NCBI GenBank assembly: GCA_900552365.1
Contig: URZP01000002.1
Location: 1 to 43,862, forward strand
Reading direction: 5' to 3'
DNA: 43,862 nt
From: an uncultured Coriobacteriaceae bacterium
GTDB lineage: Bacteria; Actinomycetota; Coriobacteriia; Coriobacteriales; Eggerthellaceae
Numbering within the stretch: the first letter of the stretch is position 1; each line of letters starts with the position of its first letter. Shown here piece by piece: positions 16,652 to 24,094 of this stretch. The position numbers and the translations under genes were made by a program. Below the pieces are notes generated by a model. It was not told the origin of the DNA, did not search any database, and saw only the letters and a program-made list of their open reading frames with translations.

Positions 16652-17943
16652 GACAGCACCTCCTCTTCGATGGCACAGCCAAGTTTTGGAAGGACGTCTA
16701 TCCAGGTGGGCAAATCAATCCATGTGCCCTGCGGCTCAGTCAGCCTATGCTGGTAAAGGGGCACCACAACGCACTTCTCCTCGTTACGGTCGAAGCGAAG
16801 CTCGACGACGTCGGAAACCCTGCGTGAACCGTCAAGAGCGCGCTGTGTCTGCACGATCACATCAACCGCGCTTGCGATGTTCGCCTCTATCACATCGACA
16901 GGCAGCTCGGCGCCATAGCGCACCATGGTCGTCAGCCGCGAGATCGCTTCAACCGGGGAGTTCGCATGCAACGTGGTCAGCGAGCCATCGTGACCGGTAT
17001 TCATGGCCTGCAGCATGTCCAAGGCCTCCTCGCCGCGGCACTCGCCAACAACGATCCGATCGGGGCGCATACGCAAGGCATTCGTGACAAGGTCGCGAAT
17101 AGATATCTCTCCGAGTCCTTCGGCATTGCGAGGGCGCGCCTCGAGGCCGACAACGTGCGGATGCTCGAAGAAGCGTAGCTCGGCCGAATCCTCTATCGTA
17201 ACGATGCGCTCATTGCGCGGAATAACGCACGAAAGCGCATTGAGCAACGTGGTTTTGCCACTACCCGTTCCGCCAGAAACGGCGATGCTCTTGCGCGAAT
17301 GAACCGCCCAGATCAGCAGCTGCCGCAGTTCGGGCGTTATCGTGCCGCTATCAACCATGTCATCAAGGCTGATCACCCGCTCGGTGAATTTCCTAATGGT
17401 AACTGTAGGCCCAACAAGCGAGATCGGCGGAAGAACGATGTTCACGCGATGCCCCTGGGGCAACCGTGCGTTCACCATAGGCGATGCCTCATCGACGCGG
17501 CGGCCAAGCGGACCTAAGATCCTGTCAATCAGCGCCATCAACTCAGACTCGTTCTCGAACACGCGGTTGAACGGCTCAATACGTCCGTCACGCTCGAAAA
17601 ACACCGATCGGGGTCCGTTGATCATCACCTCGGTAACGCTCCGATCATCGATCAAATCCTCGATAGGGCCTAAACCGAAAATCGAATCAAGCAGAGCGAC
17701 GGTAAGACGTCCCCTCTCCTCATCGGGAAGATGTTTCCAATTTGGCTTCTCGAATGCTCGCTTGCAAGCGTTTCTGATCTCGCTGCGGGCCCGCGAGGGA
17801 TTGGATCTTGCCATAGCGGCGACTTCATCGACCGAAACCAGCTGTCGAACCTGATTACGGAGCGGCAACAAGGCCGATTCGACCACTGGCTGCGTCGAAC
17901 GTGACGCAGCCTCCACCTGACGCGCTCGCTCATAAAGCGTCAT
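16615..17943 (-). CDS. tadA: Tad pilus assembly ATPase TadA/CpaF
   Basis: 442-residue secretion-type hexameric ATPase that powers Flp pilus assembly in the cytoplasm. Walker A is GGTGSGKTT at 224-232. The Asp-box-like IVTIEDSAEL is at 247-256, the Walker B region RMRPDRIVVGECRG at 291-304, and the His-box TTLHANSP at 323-330. The N-terminal domain with DDRSVTEVMINGP is typical of CpaF. Start ATG 17943 overlaps the tadZ stop codon as ATGA. The last 60 residues beyond the family core end in a Cys-containing tail. Confidence 0.95.
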   Translation of the reverse strand: MTLYERARQVEAASRSTQPVVESALLPLRNQVRQLVSVDEVAAMARSNPSRARSEIRNACKRAFEKPNWKHLPDEERGRLTVALLDSIFGLGPIEDLIDDRSVTEVMINGPRSVFFERDGRIEPFNRVFENESELMALIDRILGPLGRRVDEASPMVNARLPQGHRVNIVLPPISLVGPTVTIRKFTERVISLDDMVDSGTITPELRQLLIWAVHSRKSIAVSGGTGSGKTTLLNALSCVIPRNERIVTIEDSAELRFFEHPHVVGLEARPRNAEGLGEISIRDLVTNALRMRPDRIVVGECRGEEALDMLQAMNTGHDGSLTTLHANSPVEAISRLTTMVRYGAELPVDVIEANIASAVDVIVQTQRALDGSRRVSDVVELRFDRNEEKCVVVPLYQHRLTEPQGTWIDLPTWIDVLPKLGCAIEEEVLSWKRDCFCARPA

Positions 17944-19205
17944 CGCTCCGTCCTCCTTCTGAATAGACCGCGCTTCCCACCTCGGGCGTCGCCCGCTCCA
18001 ACCGACGCCGCAACGCTTTCACCCAAAGACGGGACAAGGCGCGCAAGCAAACCTTCAAGGCTTTCGTACAAAGGATTCGTGGACGTGACCAAATCTGCAA
18101 TGATGCCCGCAGACGAAAAGTCCTCAACGTCCCGGCCACCCTCCCTCAGCTCAACTGCCTCAACGCCGCGAAGAGCGCACGACACATCGATCGAGCTGAG
18201 CAGCGAGCTTTTCGAGCACCTGTTGGCAACGAACAGGAAAGGCCCCGTCGGCATGCCGCAGTTCTCGCAAAGCCGCAAAGCGCGATGGCACGCCTGCAGC
18301 GACGACGCGCGCTGGTCAACCAGGAACAGCACATTTGAACTACGCTCGAATATCGACGCATGCTGTTCGGTCCATGTGGCACCGGTGTTCGCCACGATAG
18401 CGTCAAAACGCGAGGACAAAACAGACAAGATCTCGCTCGTCCTCCCCGCGAACAGCTCGGACTCCGCGGGGTTGCGCGGCGGCGACACGATGGCGGGAAG
18501 CACCCCGGTCGGGCGCAGCTTCTCAACCGAAGCTTGACTCGCCAGCAGCTCATCGACGCTAACTGGCTCGACGCCTTTGAAAAATCCCGCCACGTTCCCG
18601 AACTGGTAATCGAAATCGACGAGCACCGTCTTTACTCCATGTATCTGCAGACAGAGCGCCGCCAAAGCCGCAACCGTGCTTTTTCCCGCGCCGCCCGAAG
18701 CGCTGACTACCGTAATAAGCAACGCGGTTTTCGCCTGCGAAGGCAAAGCTGTCGCCGCAGGCTCGCCAGCAATCCCACTAGGCTGCGGCGCAACACCTGC
18801 ATCGAGGGTCCCGCTCTCCAACAAACAACCCTCCGTCGAATATGCAAGTGCTGCTTTTGCCGCAACATAGCGCTGCACGAACATCTCCTCGTTGTAAACG
18901 GCATCAAGCGATGCCGCGTACGCCCTGCTAAGAAGCGAACCTCCGTCGTCGCTTGCCAACAGGCAAACGCGCAAGATCGGGCGATCGTGCTTAATGGCCG
19001 CAGCCAAATTAATGGCATCGACCTGTTCGCAGCCCGCAACCCACACCTCCTTCAGCTCGTCATCCGCAAGAATCGAGAATCGCGAATCCTCCGCGGAGGT
19101 GTATAGCGCAAGCCACTTTTGCCCTGCCAGGTTCTCGTCGGGCAAGCCGATAAGAGCAGGCTCGGATAGCATTGCCGGATCAACGCACAACGCAACTTTG
19201 CTCAT
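17940..19205 (-). CDS. tadZ: TadZ/CpaE-like ParA-type ATPase
   Basis: 421 residues. An N-terminal receiver-like region (1-125) without clear phosphoacceptor residues precedes a MinD/ParA-type domain. The P-loop is SASGGAGKST at 168-177; the usual signature lysine of deviant Walker A motifs (KGGxGK) is replaced by Ser, as in some TadZ proteins. DFDYQFGNVAGFF is the Walker A-prime region. The C-terminus is basic (KRGLFRRRTER). TadZ marks the cell site where the pilus machine assembles. Coupled by ATGA overlaps to cpaB upstream and tadA downstream. Confidence 0.88.
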   Translation of the reverse strand: MSKVALCVDPAMLSEPALIGLPDENLAGQKWLALYTSAEDSRFSILADDELKEVWVAGCEQVDAINLAAAIKHDRPILRVCLLASDDGGSLLSRAYAASLDAVYNEEMFVQRYVAAKAALAYSTEGCLLESGTLDAGVAPQPSGIAGEPAATALPSQAKTALLITVVSASGGAGKSTVAALAALCLQIHGVKTVLVDFDYQFGNVAGFFKGVEPVSVDELLASQASVEKLRPTGVLPAIVSPPRNPAESELFAGRTSEILSVLSSRFDAIVANTGATWTEQHASIFERSSNVLFLVDQRASSLQACHRALRLCENCGMPTGPFLFVANRCSKSSLLSSIDVSCALRGVEAVELREGGRDVEDFSSAGIIADLVTSTNPLYESLEGLLARLVPSLGESVAASVGAGDARGGKRGLFRRRTER

Positions 19206-19864
19206 TTGGAACCAGCCTCCTCGCTTTCGGGAGAAGGGTCGCCCGGCAAAGAGAAATACAGCTCGGAGGTATTAGCTGCGGCAACCAGCTGCTGAACCAA
19301 CTTGTCCTCAACGGCAACCGTTACCCAAGACGACGAAGACGACACGCCCGAGCCGTTTTCCGAGACAGCAAGCACCTGGACGTCTTTTGCGATAATGCTG
19401 GTCTTCGACCCGCCTGTCGCATAGATGTCGACGTACATACCAGCGGATAGCCCGCCTCCCACCGCCTGCACTGCCTTAGCGGGAACGCTGACGGCGGTCG
19501 TTCCCTGAGGAACGGAAAGCTGACCTTTTGATTCTACGAAACGCTTTTGAAGAAGCACTTCACCACGGCATATCGAGGACGAAGCCACCAGCCCGGCTAC
19601 ATTCTCGGAAGAGCGAAGGGCCCCATCGGGGAGAAGATCCGAAACCCACGAGCGCGATTCGATCATTGAAGGCTCGACACGTTCGCCCGCGGAGATATCG
19701 CGTTTCGCGACAAGAACGTCAACCTGCGATCCACCGTATTTAGCAAGAACCTCGGCCCTTTGAGCCTCGGCGCCGCCTTGAACAGACTGCATGAACAGCA
19801 CGACGCAAATCGCGCATACCACACCGCTGACCAGCGCAATAACCTTTGATTTCGACTGATCCAT
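19202..19864 (-). CDS. cpaB: Tad pilus protein CpaB/RcpC (SAF domain)
   Basis: 220 residues: one membrane helix at about 8-27, then an SAF domain (VDVLVAKRDISAGERVEPSMI onward, about 48-110) and a RcpC/CpaB C-terminal domain. In Gram-negatives CpaB works with the secretin; here, without a secretin gene, it is probably an extracytoplasmic wall-facing factor. Start ATG 19864 has GGAGG six bases upstream. First gene of the Tad operon. The 256 bases between it and tRNA-Val should hold the operon promoter, but I see no convincing -35/-10 pair there on this strand. Confidence 0.88.
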   Translation of the reverse strand: MDQSKSKVIALVSGVVCAICVVLFMQSVQGGAEAQRAEVLAKYGGSQVDVLVAKRDISAGERVEPSMIESRSWVSDLLPDGALRSSENVAGLVASSSICRGEVLLQKRFVESKGQLSVPQGTTAVSVPAKAVQAVGGGLSAGMYVDIYATGGSKTSIIAKDVQVLAVSENGSGVSSSSSWVTVAVEDKLVQQLVAAANTSELYFSLPGDPSPESEEAGSK

Positions 19865-20065
19865 ACCGTCCTCCCACGCTTTCCTCTTCAGCAAAGGACA
19901 GTATGGGGATCCGTTCCATCAACCGTTTAACCGTGGTCAGACAGCAAGATGCAAATCTCGCGAGTTTTTCCGACACCGGTTAGGCGCGAAATCCCCGCCG
20001 TTCCAACAAAGCAGGTCAGCGCCCAGGCAAAAATCGCACCATCGAAATGTCTCCACAGACGACGT

Positions 20066-20094
20066 TTGCGCGAAAACGAGAAGTGTGCGAAAAT
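20066..20094 (+). promoter_or_regulatory. Possible promoter of tRNA-Val
   Basis: TTGCGC (20066-20071) and GAAAAT (20089-20094), each 4 of 6 to consensus, are spaced by 17 bases and end 26 bases before the tRNA. Confidence 0.35.
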
Positions 20095-20120
20095 ATCTCC
20101 TCGCCGAAAGGCAACAAGAT

Positions 20121-20195
20121 GGTCGAGTGGCGCAGCGGGAGCGCAGGTGCCTTACAAGCACAAGGTCGGGGGTTCAAATCCCTCCTCGACCACCA
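20121..20195 (+). tRNA. tRNA-Val (anticodon TAC)
   Basis: A 75-base tRNA with encoded CCA. Acceptor GGTCGAG/CTCGACC pairs perfectly, D arm GCGC/GCGC, anticodon stem GGTGC/GCACA-type with loop CTTACAA (anticodon TAC), and T loop TTCAAAT. It is followed at once by a strong terminator, so it is a single-gene unit. The insertion sequence lies directly behind that terminator. Confidence 0.95.
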
Positions 20196-20204
20196 TCGAA
20201 ATGC

Positions 20205-20236
20205 AAGACGCCGCGCAAGAGCACGGCGTCTTTTTA
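20205..20236 (+). terminator. Intrinsic terminator of tRNA-Val
   Basis: AAGACGCCG pairs with CGGCGTCTT around a 10-base loop, and a run of five T follows. The IS left inverted repeat begins at its last bases. Confidence 0.85.
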
Positions 20237-20251
20237 ATATGAGCAGGACAT
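20237..20251 (+). repeat. IS left inverted repeat
   Basis: ATATGAGCAGGACAT, exact reverse complement of bases 21788-21802. It abuts the T run of the tRNA-Val terminator. Confidence 0.85.
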
Positions 20252-20562
20252 TGTCAAGAGGCAAAGTCGGGCCTGGCCCAGATATTCTGGGTCAGGCCCT
20301 TTCTCTATCTCAAACCCTCCTGCGGCGACCTCGGCGTGTCTTTCCGACGCTCGTCTTTGCAGTTTAATATCCGCCCGTGGCGCACCTTTGCGCTGGGCAA
20401 TCCGTTGCTACGGCTGGGGCTGCCTCGTCGAAACGACAGTCTGTGCACGCGGGTGGCGCCTGCGGCGCTCGCAAAAAAAGAGACTGGGGTTCGCCCCAAC
20501 GGCCTCGGATTCGGCCGAAGGATGGGATGGATCGCGCTATGCCGGCGCGGCCTTCCCTAAGG
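20252..20562 (-). other. Long non-coding end of the IS: candidate bridge/seek RNA region
   Basis: 311 bases with no supportable gene, lying 3' of the transposase. Visible structure: a strong hairpin GGGCCTG-CCCAGA/TCTGGG-CAGGCCC at 20269-20299, a terminator-like stem at 20473-20498, and a GGCC/GGCC stem near 20503-20515. In IS1111-group elements the target-guiding RNA (bridge RNA, also called seekRNA) is encoded in this position, so one is expected here. I cannot define its ends or guide loops by eye. Confidence 0.5.
20473..20498 (-). terminator. Probable terminator behind the transposase
   Basis: On the minus strand TGGGG-CGAA-CCCCA is followed after five bases by a run of seven T, about 65 bases past the transposase stop codon. 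It could instead be part of a structured guide RNA. Confidence 0.45.
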
Positions 20563-21675
20563 CTAGCCGTTCTCGACCATGCGGCCTATCGCCCAGCACC
20601 AGCATGCGAGCTCGCGGGCGGTCGCGACGTTGGCCTTGTTCTTGTGGACGCCGCGCTCGAGCATCGCTGCCCGCCTGCCGACGAGCCTTCTCACGCCCTT
20701 GGCGGCATGGCGCCTCGCGCCGGGGTCCGGCGCTTGGCCTTTGGCCAGGTCTTTCGAATGGGGAGAGCATCCCAGGTAGTGCCACGCCGACTCGACGAGC
20801 ACGCGCCTCAGATGCTTGTTGCCCGCCTTCGTGATGCCGCCCTGCCGCACGCTCTCGCCGCTGGAGTGCTCCGACGGCGTCAGCCCGATCCACGCCGCGA
20901 ACGACCTGGCGTTCTTGAACCTGGAGAACTCGCCGGCCTCGAAGACCAGGTCCGCGGCGCTCGTCACGTCGATTCCCTTGAGGCACCTGACGGAGTCGAC
21001 CCTCTTCTTCCACCTGGGCTTGGACGCCTCGGCCTCGACCAGCCTCTCGAGGCGGGCCTTGTCCTCCATCGCTTGCCTGGCGGCGTCGATGTAGTAGGCG
21101 AGCACTTCGTCGTCGGCCTTATCGGGAAACGATATCGACCTTATCCAGGCCCAGTGGGCGGCGGTCCAGTTCTTCTTCCTCTGCCCCTTGGCGTTCGTCT
21201 CGCTGAAGACGAGCCCGTGCCGCAGCAGGAACTTCGACAGCCGCTGCTTGCAGCGCTTCAGGTCCTCGCGCGCGTCGTCGAGGGCCCGGGTCAGGTCGCG
21301 CGCCGCCTCGCACTCGTCGTCGGGCACCCACACCTCCACGACGTTGCCGACCGACAGCATGCGCGCCAGGAACTCCGCGTCGTTGCGGTCGTTCTTCCTC
21401 CGCCTGTCGGCGCTGGGCTTGATCATCTTGGACACCGCGCCGACGACGCAGTCGATTCCCATCGAGGACAGCCTCTTCTGCAGGTCGAACCCGGTGACGC
21501 CCGACTCGTAGGCGCATTTGGCGGACGGGTCGACGGACGACACCCAGCCCGCGACCTCGGCGGCGTCGTAGCCGAAGGTGGCCGAGCGGACCTCGCCGGT
21601 CATCGCGTCGAGGGCGACGGCCTTTATCGAGCGCGCGTGCACGTCGAGGCCGACGAAGGTGGTAGTATTCAACAT
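20563..21675 (-). CDS. IS110/IS1111-family DEDD transposase
   Basis: 370 residues. The N-terminal RuvC-like DEDD domain shows D11 (VGLDVHARS), E57 (CAYESGVTG), and D96 and D99 (KNDRNDAEFLARM). A coiled-coil middle follows (about 125-215). The C-terminal Transposase_20 domain has the Ser-containing block PSEHSSGES and then ITKAGNKHLRRVL, the hallmark of this family of RNA-guided recombinases. The start ATG 21675 has AAGGGG upstream; an ATG at 21693 is possible. Full-length and without frameshift, so probably active. Very GC-rich third positions (long GCC/GTC/GAC/CTC runs) differ from neighbouring genes. Confidence 0.93.
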   Translation of the reverse strand: MLNTTTFVGLDVHARSIKAVALDAMTGEVRSATFGYDAAEVAGWVSSVDPSAKCAYESGVTGFDLQKRLSSMGIDCVVGAVSKMIKPSADRRRKNDRNDAEFLARMLSVGNVVEVWVPDDECEAARDLTRALDDAREDLKRCKQRLSKFLLRHGLVFSETNAKGQRKKNWTAAHWAWIRSISFPDKADDEVLAYYIDAARQAMEDKARLERLVEAEASKPRWKKRVDSVRCLKGIDVTSAADLVFEAGEFSRFKNARSFAAWIGLTPSEHSSGESVRQGGITKAGNKHLRRVLVESAWHYLGCSPHSKDLAKGQAPDPGARRHAAKGVRRLVGRRAAMLERGVHKNKANVATARELACWCWAIGRMVENG

Positions 21676-21787
21676 GAGAGAGCCCCTTTCCATGCTTGTG
21701 GCGTGGCCGCCACCGGTTCGAATCAGACACTCACCATTGTCGGCCTAATCCACGGGATTGCATGCAGCAGGGGCTCTCAATGTTTTT

Positions 21788-21802
21788 ATGTCCTGCTCAT
21801 AT
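21788..21802 (-). repeat. IS right inverted repeat
   Basis: ATGTCCTGCTCATAT on the plus strand, exact inverse of bases 20237-20251. Confidence 0.85.
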
Positions 21803-21804
21803 CG

Positions 21805-21824
21805 TCTGTTTATCTGCAAACAGA
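21805..21824. promoter_or_regulatory. Interrupted palindrome upstream of the TetR-type gene
   Basis: TCTGTTT and AAACAGA, 7-bp arms around six bases, 39 bases before the TetR-type start codon. Size and position suit a TetR-family autoregulatory operator. The IS right end lies only three bases away, so the matching promoter may have been separated. Confidence 0.35.
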
Positions 21825-21862
21825 AGGGTTCAACGACCGCAAAGCGTTCCACGGAGCATCTC

Positions 21863-22406
21863 ATGAAGGGCACCGACCAAACGAAGAGCGACATCCTCGA
21901 GGCATTTTGGCGCCTTTACGCCCAAAAGCCGCTGGACAAGATAACCATTCGCGAGCTCACCGAAGTGGCGGGATACAACCGAGGCACCTTCTACCTGCAC
22001 TATCAGGACATCTACGATCTCTTCGAAAGCGAAAAGTCCCGTCTTCTTGCGGAAATGGAAGAGTGCGTGGCCTACTGTTCGGGCAACATGGGGAAGATCG
22101 AGCTCATCAAGCTGATGATGCATGTCCTTGCCCTATACGAGCGCAATCGCACGCAAATCGTGCTCCTTCTGGGGGAACGAGGCGATCCCGCGTTCATGAA
22201 GAAACTCCGGGGCATGATGAAGCAGATCCCCCTATGGAAGGCAGCCGACCCCCAACCTGAAAGCATCGCCCGGCGAGCGCGATCTTCTGCTTGAACAGAA
22301 CGTTGCAGGCGTGTTATTCCTGATCGAAGCGTGGCTTGAAGATCCACGCGACGTGTCGCCAACGGGACTGCTCCACCTTATTTACAATACCGCCATCAAG
22401 CGCTAG
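21863..22406 (+). pseudogene. TetR-family regulator, frameshifted near its 3' end
   Basis: ATG 21863 has GGAG six bases upstream. The N-terminal helix-turn-helix is intact (ITIRELTEVAGYNRGTFYLHY, about residues 28-48), typical of TetR. The frame runs to residue 128 or so and then leaves the family pattern, stopping after 143 residues at 22294. In another frame the sequence continues sensibly (LLLEQNVAGVLFLIEAWL) to TAG 22404-22406. Removing one base from the C run at about 22248-22252 restores one protein of about 180 residues. So there is a one-base insertion in a homopolymer: a true decay mutation, phase variation, or a sequencing error. The IS next to it may have cut it from its promoter. 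Ligand unknown. Confidence 0.75.
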
Positions 22407-22449
22407 CGGCTTAAAGCTTCCAGCCTTCGGGCTTCACGCGCGCCCATCT

Positions 22450-23241
22450 CTAGCGCCAGCGCGCGACGCGCCTCTCAACTAGATCGATAACCGCGTAAAG
22501 CACCACGCCCAAAACAGCCATGGCGATGATCCCCGCGAACATACGGGCATAGTTCACCAGCGCCCACGATTGCATGATGAAATAACCTAGGCCCGTTGAG
22601 CCGGCAATGGCCTCGGCGAAGAACAACACCGCGATGGCAGTGCCTGTGGAGATGCGCAAGCTGGTCAAAACCGCAGGCAGCGTTGCCGGAGCAATGACGA
22701 GGCGCAACATGTCGGCCGAAGAAGCGCCCAATGCGCGCACTGCATCGATCTGATCTTGCGGCAAGCTGCGAACGGCATCGCGCACCGCAACCAGCACCTG
22801 GAAGAACACGGTGATGGAAATCAGCGTGATCTTAGGTGCGTCCGCCAAACCCAGGAACACCAACAAAATCGGAAGCAGAACGACCTTGGGGATCGGGTAC
22901 AGCAGGTAGAGCACGGGGGCGAACAGGCCATCAAGCACCCTGGAACGAGCGCATACCAAAGCTATCGGCACGGCAAGCACCGTTCCGATAGCCACGGAAG
23001 CCACCACACGATACGCGCTCACCACGAAATCGGGCACGAGCGCATGAACATTGGCGGCAAGCACCGCGAACGTCGCGCCGGGCGTGGGGAGAGCCGACGA
23101 ATGCAGCGCGACCGATGTCGCCCACCAACCGACAAGTATGAACGCAACGGCGAACAGATAACCGCCGATCTTCCTCAGAGCCGACGGAGCCAGAAAGCGC
23201 CTAGATCGCGACGCCTCTGCTGAAACACGTTTCACCTTCAC
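22450..23241 (-). CDS. ABC transporter permease (SsuC/TauC type)
   Basis: 263 residues with about six membrane helices and the EAA-type loop DAVRALGASSADMLRLVIAP that contacts the ATPase. It belongs to the nitrate/sulfonate/taurine permease group. The chosen GTG start at 23241 overlaps the ATPase stop codon as GTGA and has GGAGG seven bases upstream; the longer open frame lies within the ATPase gene. Last gene of a substrate-binding protein - ATPase - permease operon, convergent with the TetR relic. Confidence 0.88.
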   Translation of the reverse strand: MKVKRVSAEASRSRRFLAPSALRKIGGYLFAVAFILVGWWATSVALHSSALPTPGATFAVLAANVHALVPDFVVSAYRVVASVAIGTVLAVPIALVCARSRVLDGLFAPVLYLLYPIPKVVLLPILLVFLGLADAPKITLISITVFFQVLVAVRDAVRSLPQDQIDAVRALGASSADMLRLVIAPATLPAVLTSLRISTGTAIAVLFFAEAIAGSTGLGYFIMQSWALVNYARMFAGIIAMAVLGVVLYAVIDLVERRVARWR

Positions 23242-24074
23242 CGGCGCACCTCCTCGCCGTTGTCGCCGAAAAGAGCCGCACGCACTTTGACGCACGTCTT
23301 CGCAAAGGCATCCGAATCGCGAAAACCCCGCTCGCCCATGGAGGGATTCTCGACAACCGCAGCAACGGTACCGGGGCGCGACGTCATCACGAAAATGTGC
23401 TGACCTAAGAAAACAGCTTCGTCAATGGAATGCGTCACAAGGATCTGCGTCTGCGATCGGCGCTTCCATAAATCCAGCAGCATGTCCTGAAGAGACTCGC
23501 GAAGCAGGGCGTCAACTGCCGACAGGGGTTCGTCCATCAAGAGAAGGTCGGCATCCATGGCGATGGCGCGAGCCAGCGCAAGACGCTGCCTCATGCCGCC
23601 CGAAAGCTCCTTCGGAAACGCGTCGGCGAAATCAACCAAGTCGACTTCGCGCAAAGCTTCAAGAGCCCGTTCGCGCGACTCGCGCACACCGGCCTTTTGA
23701 ATCGTCAGACCAAGTGCGGCGTTTTGCGCCACGGTCTTCCACGGAAGAACACCCAGCCCCTGGGGAATGAACGCCGTCGTACGACGGGGCTCGTCGACGG
23801 GGCTGCCGCCGATCGAAACACTTCCGCTAGTCGGCTTCAGGATTCCCGCAAGCATGTGCAACGTAGAGGACTTCCCACAACCAGAGGGGCCGATGATCGC
23901 GACGGCCTCACCGGGTGCGACGGACAAACTCACGTCGTCCAACGCGACAACCGAATCGTTTTCGCCACGATACGTCAAACCCACTTGCGACAGCTGCACC
24001 TGCGGGCCCGCCTGCGCCATCGTCTGATTTTCCCGCGCCACAGCTCGGCGCCCCTCAGCCTGAAAAGAAATCAT
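23238..24074 (-). CDS. ABC transporter ATPase (SsuB/TauB type)
   Basis: 278 residues. Walker A GPSGCGKSS, Q-loop in AFIPQGLGVLPW, signature LSGGMRQRLALARAIA, Walker B LLLMDEPLSAVD and the switch His in VTHSIDEAVFLG are all present, so it should be active. The LPW after the Q-loop is common in the nitrate/sulfonate/taurine subfamily. The start is uncertain: ATG 24074 or ATG 24020 (MAQAGPQV), the latter at the usual family start. Neither has a strong ribosome-binding site. Confidence 0.9.
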   Translation of the reverse strand: MISFQAEGRRAVARENQTMAQAGPQVQLSQVGLTYRGENDSVVALDDVSLSVAPGEAVAIIGPSGCGKSSTLHMLAGILKPTSGSVSIGGSPVDEPRRTTAFIPQGLGVLPWKTVAQNAALGLTIQKAGVRESRERALEALREVDLVDFADAFPKELSGGMRQRLALARAIAMDADLLLMDEPLSAVDALLRESLQDMLLDLWKRRSQTQILVTHSIDEAVFLGQHIFVMTSRPGTVAAVVENPSMGERGFRDSDAFAKTCVKVRAALFGDNGEEVRR

Positions 24075-24094
24075 CTACGAACGCACCAAACCCC

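Larger units (their letters stand above)
20237..21802 (-). mobile_element. IS110-family (IS1111-like) insertion sequence
   Basis: About 1.57 kb bounded by 15-bp perfect inverted repeats (ATATGAGCAGGACAT), with one DEDD transposase on the minus strand. Presence of inverted repeats and a long non-coding stretch (about 310 bases) downstream of the transposase, against about 110 upstream, fit the IS1111 subgroup, in which the repeats are usually slightly inside the true ends; the exact ends are therefore uncertain by a few bases. The element looks more GC-rich than the surroundings, a sign of transfer. It sits between the tRNA-Val terminator and the TetR relic. Confidence 0.85.

Noticed and set aside
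20351..20370. TCGTCT and TTTAATAT in the IS non-coding end, identical to bases at the right and left insertion junctions
   Set aside because: Tempting as guide sequences, but both are in the same orientation, whereas left and right guides should pair with opposite strands; matches of 6 and 8 bases can arise by chance.
21119..21730. 203-residue Arg-rich open frame inside the transposase gene
   Set aside because: Arg/Ala-rich composition from frame-shifted high-GC coding sequence; no protein family features.
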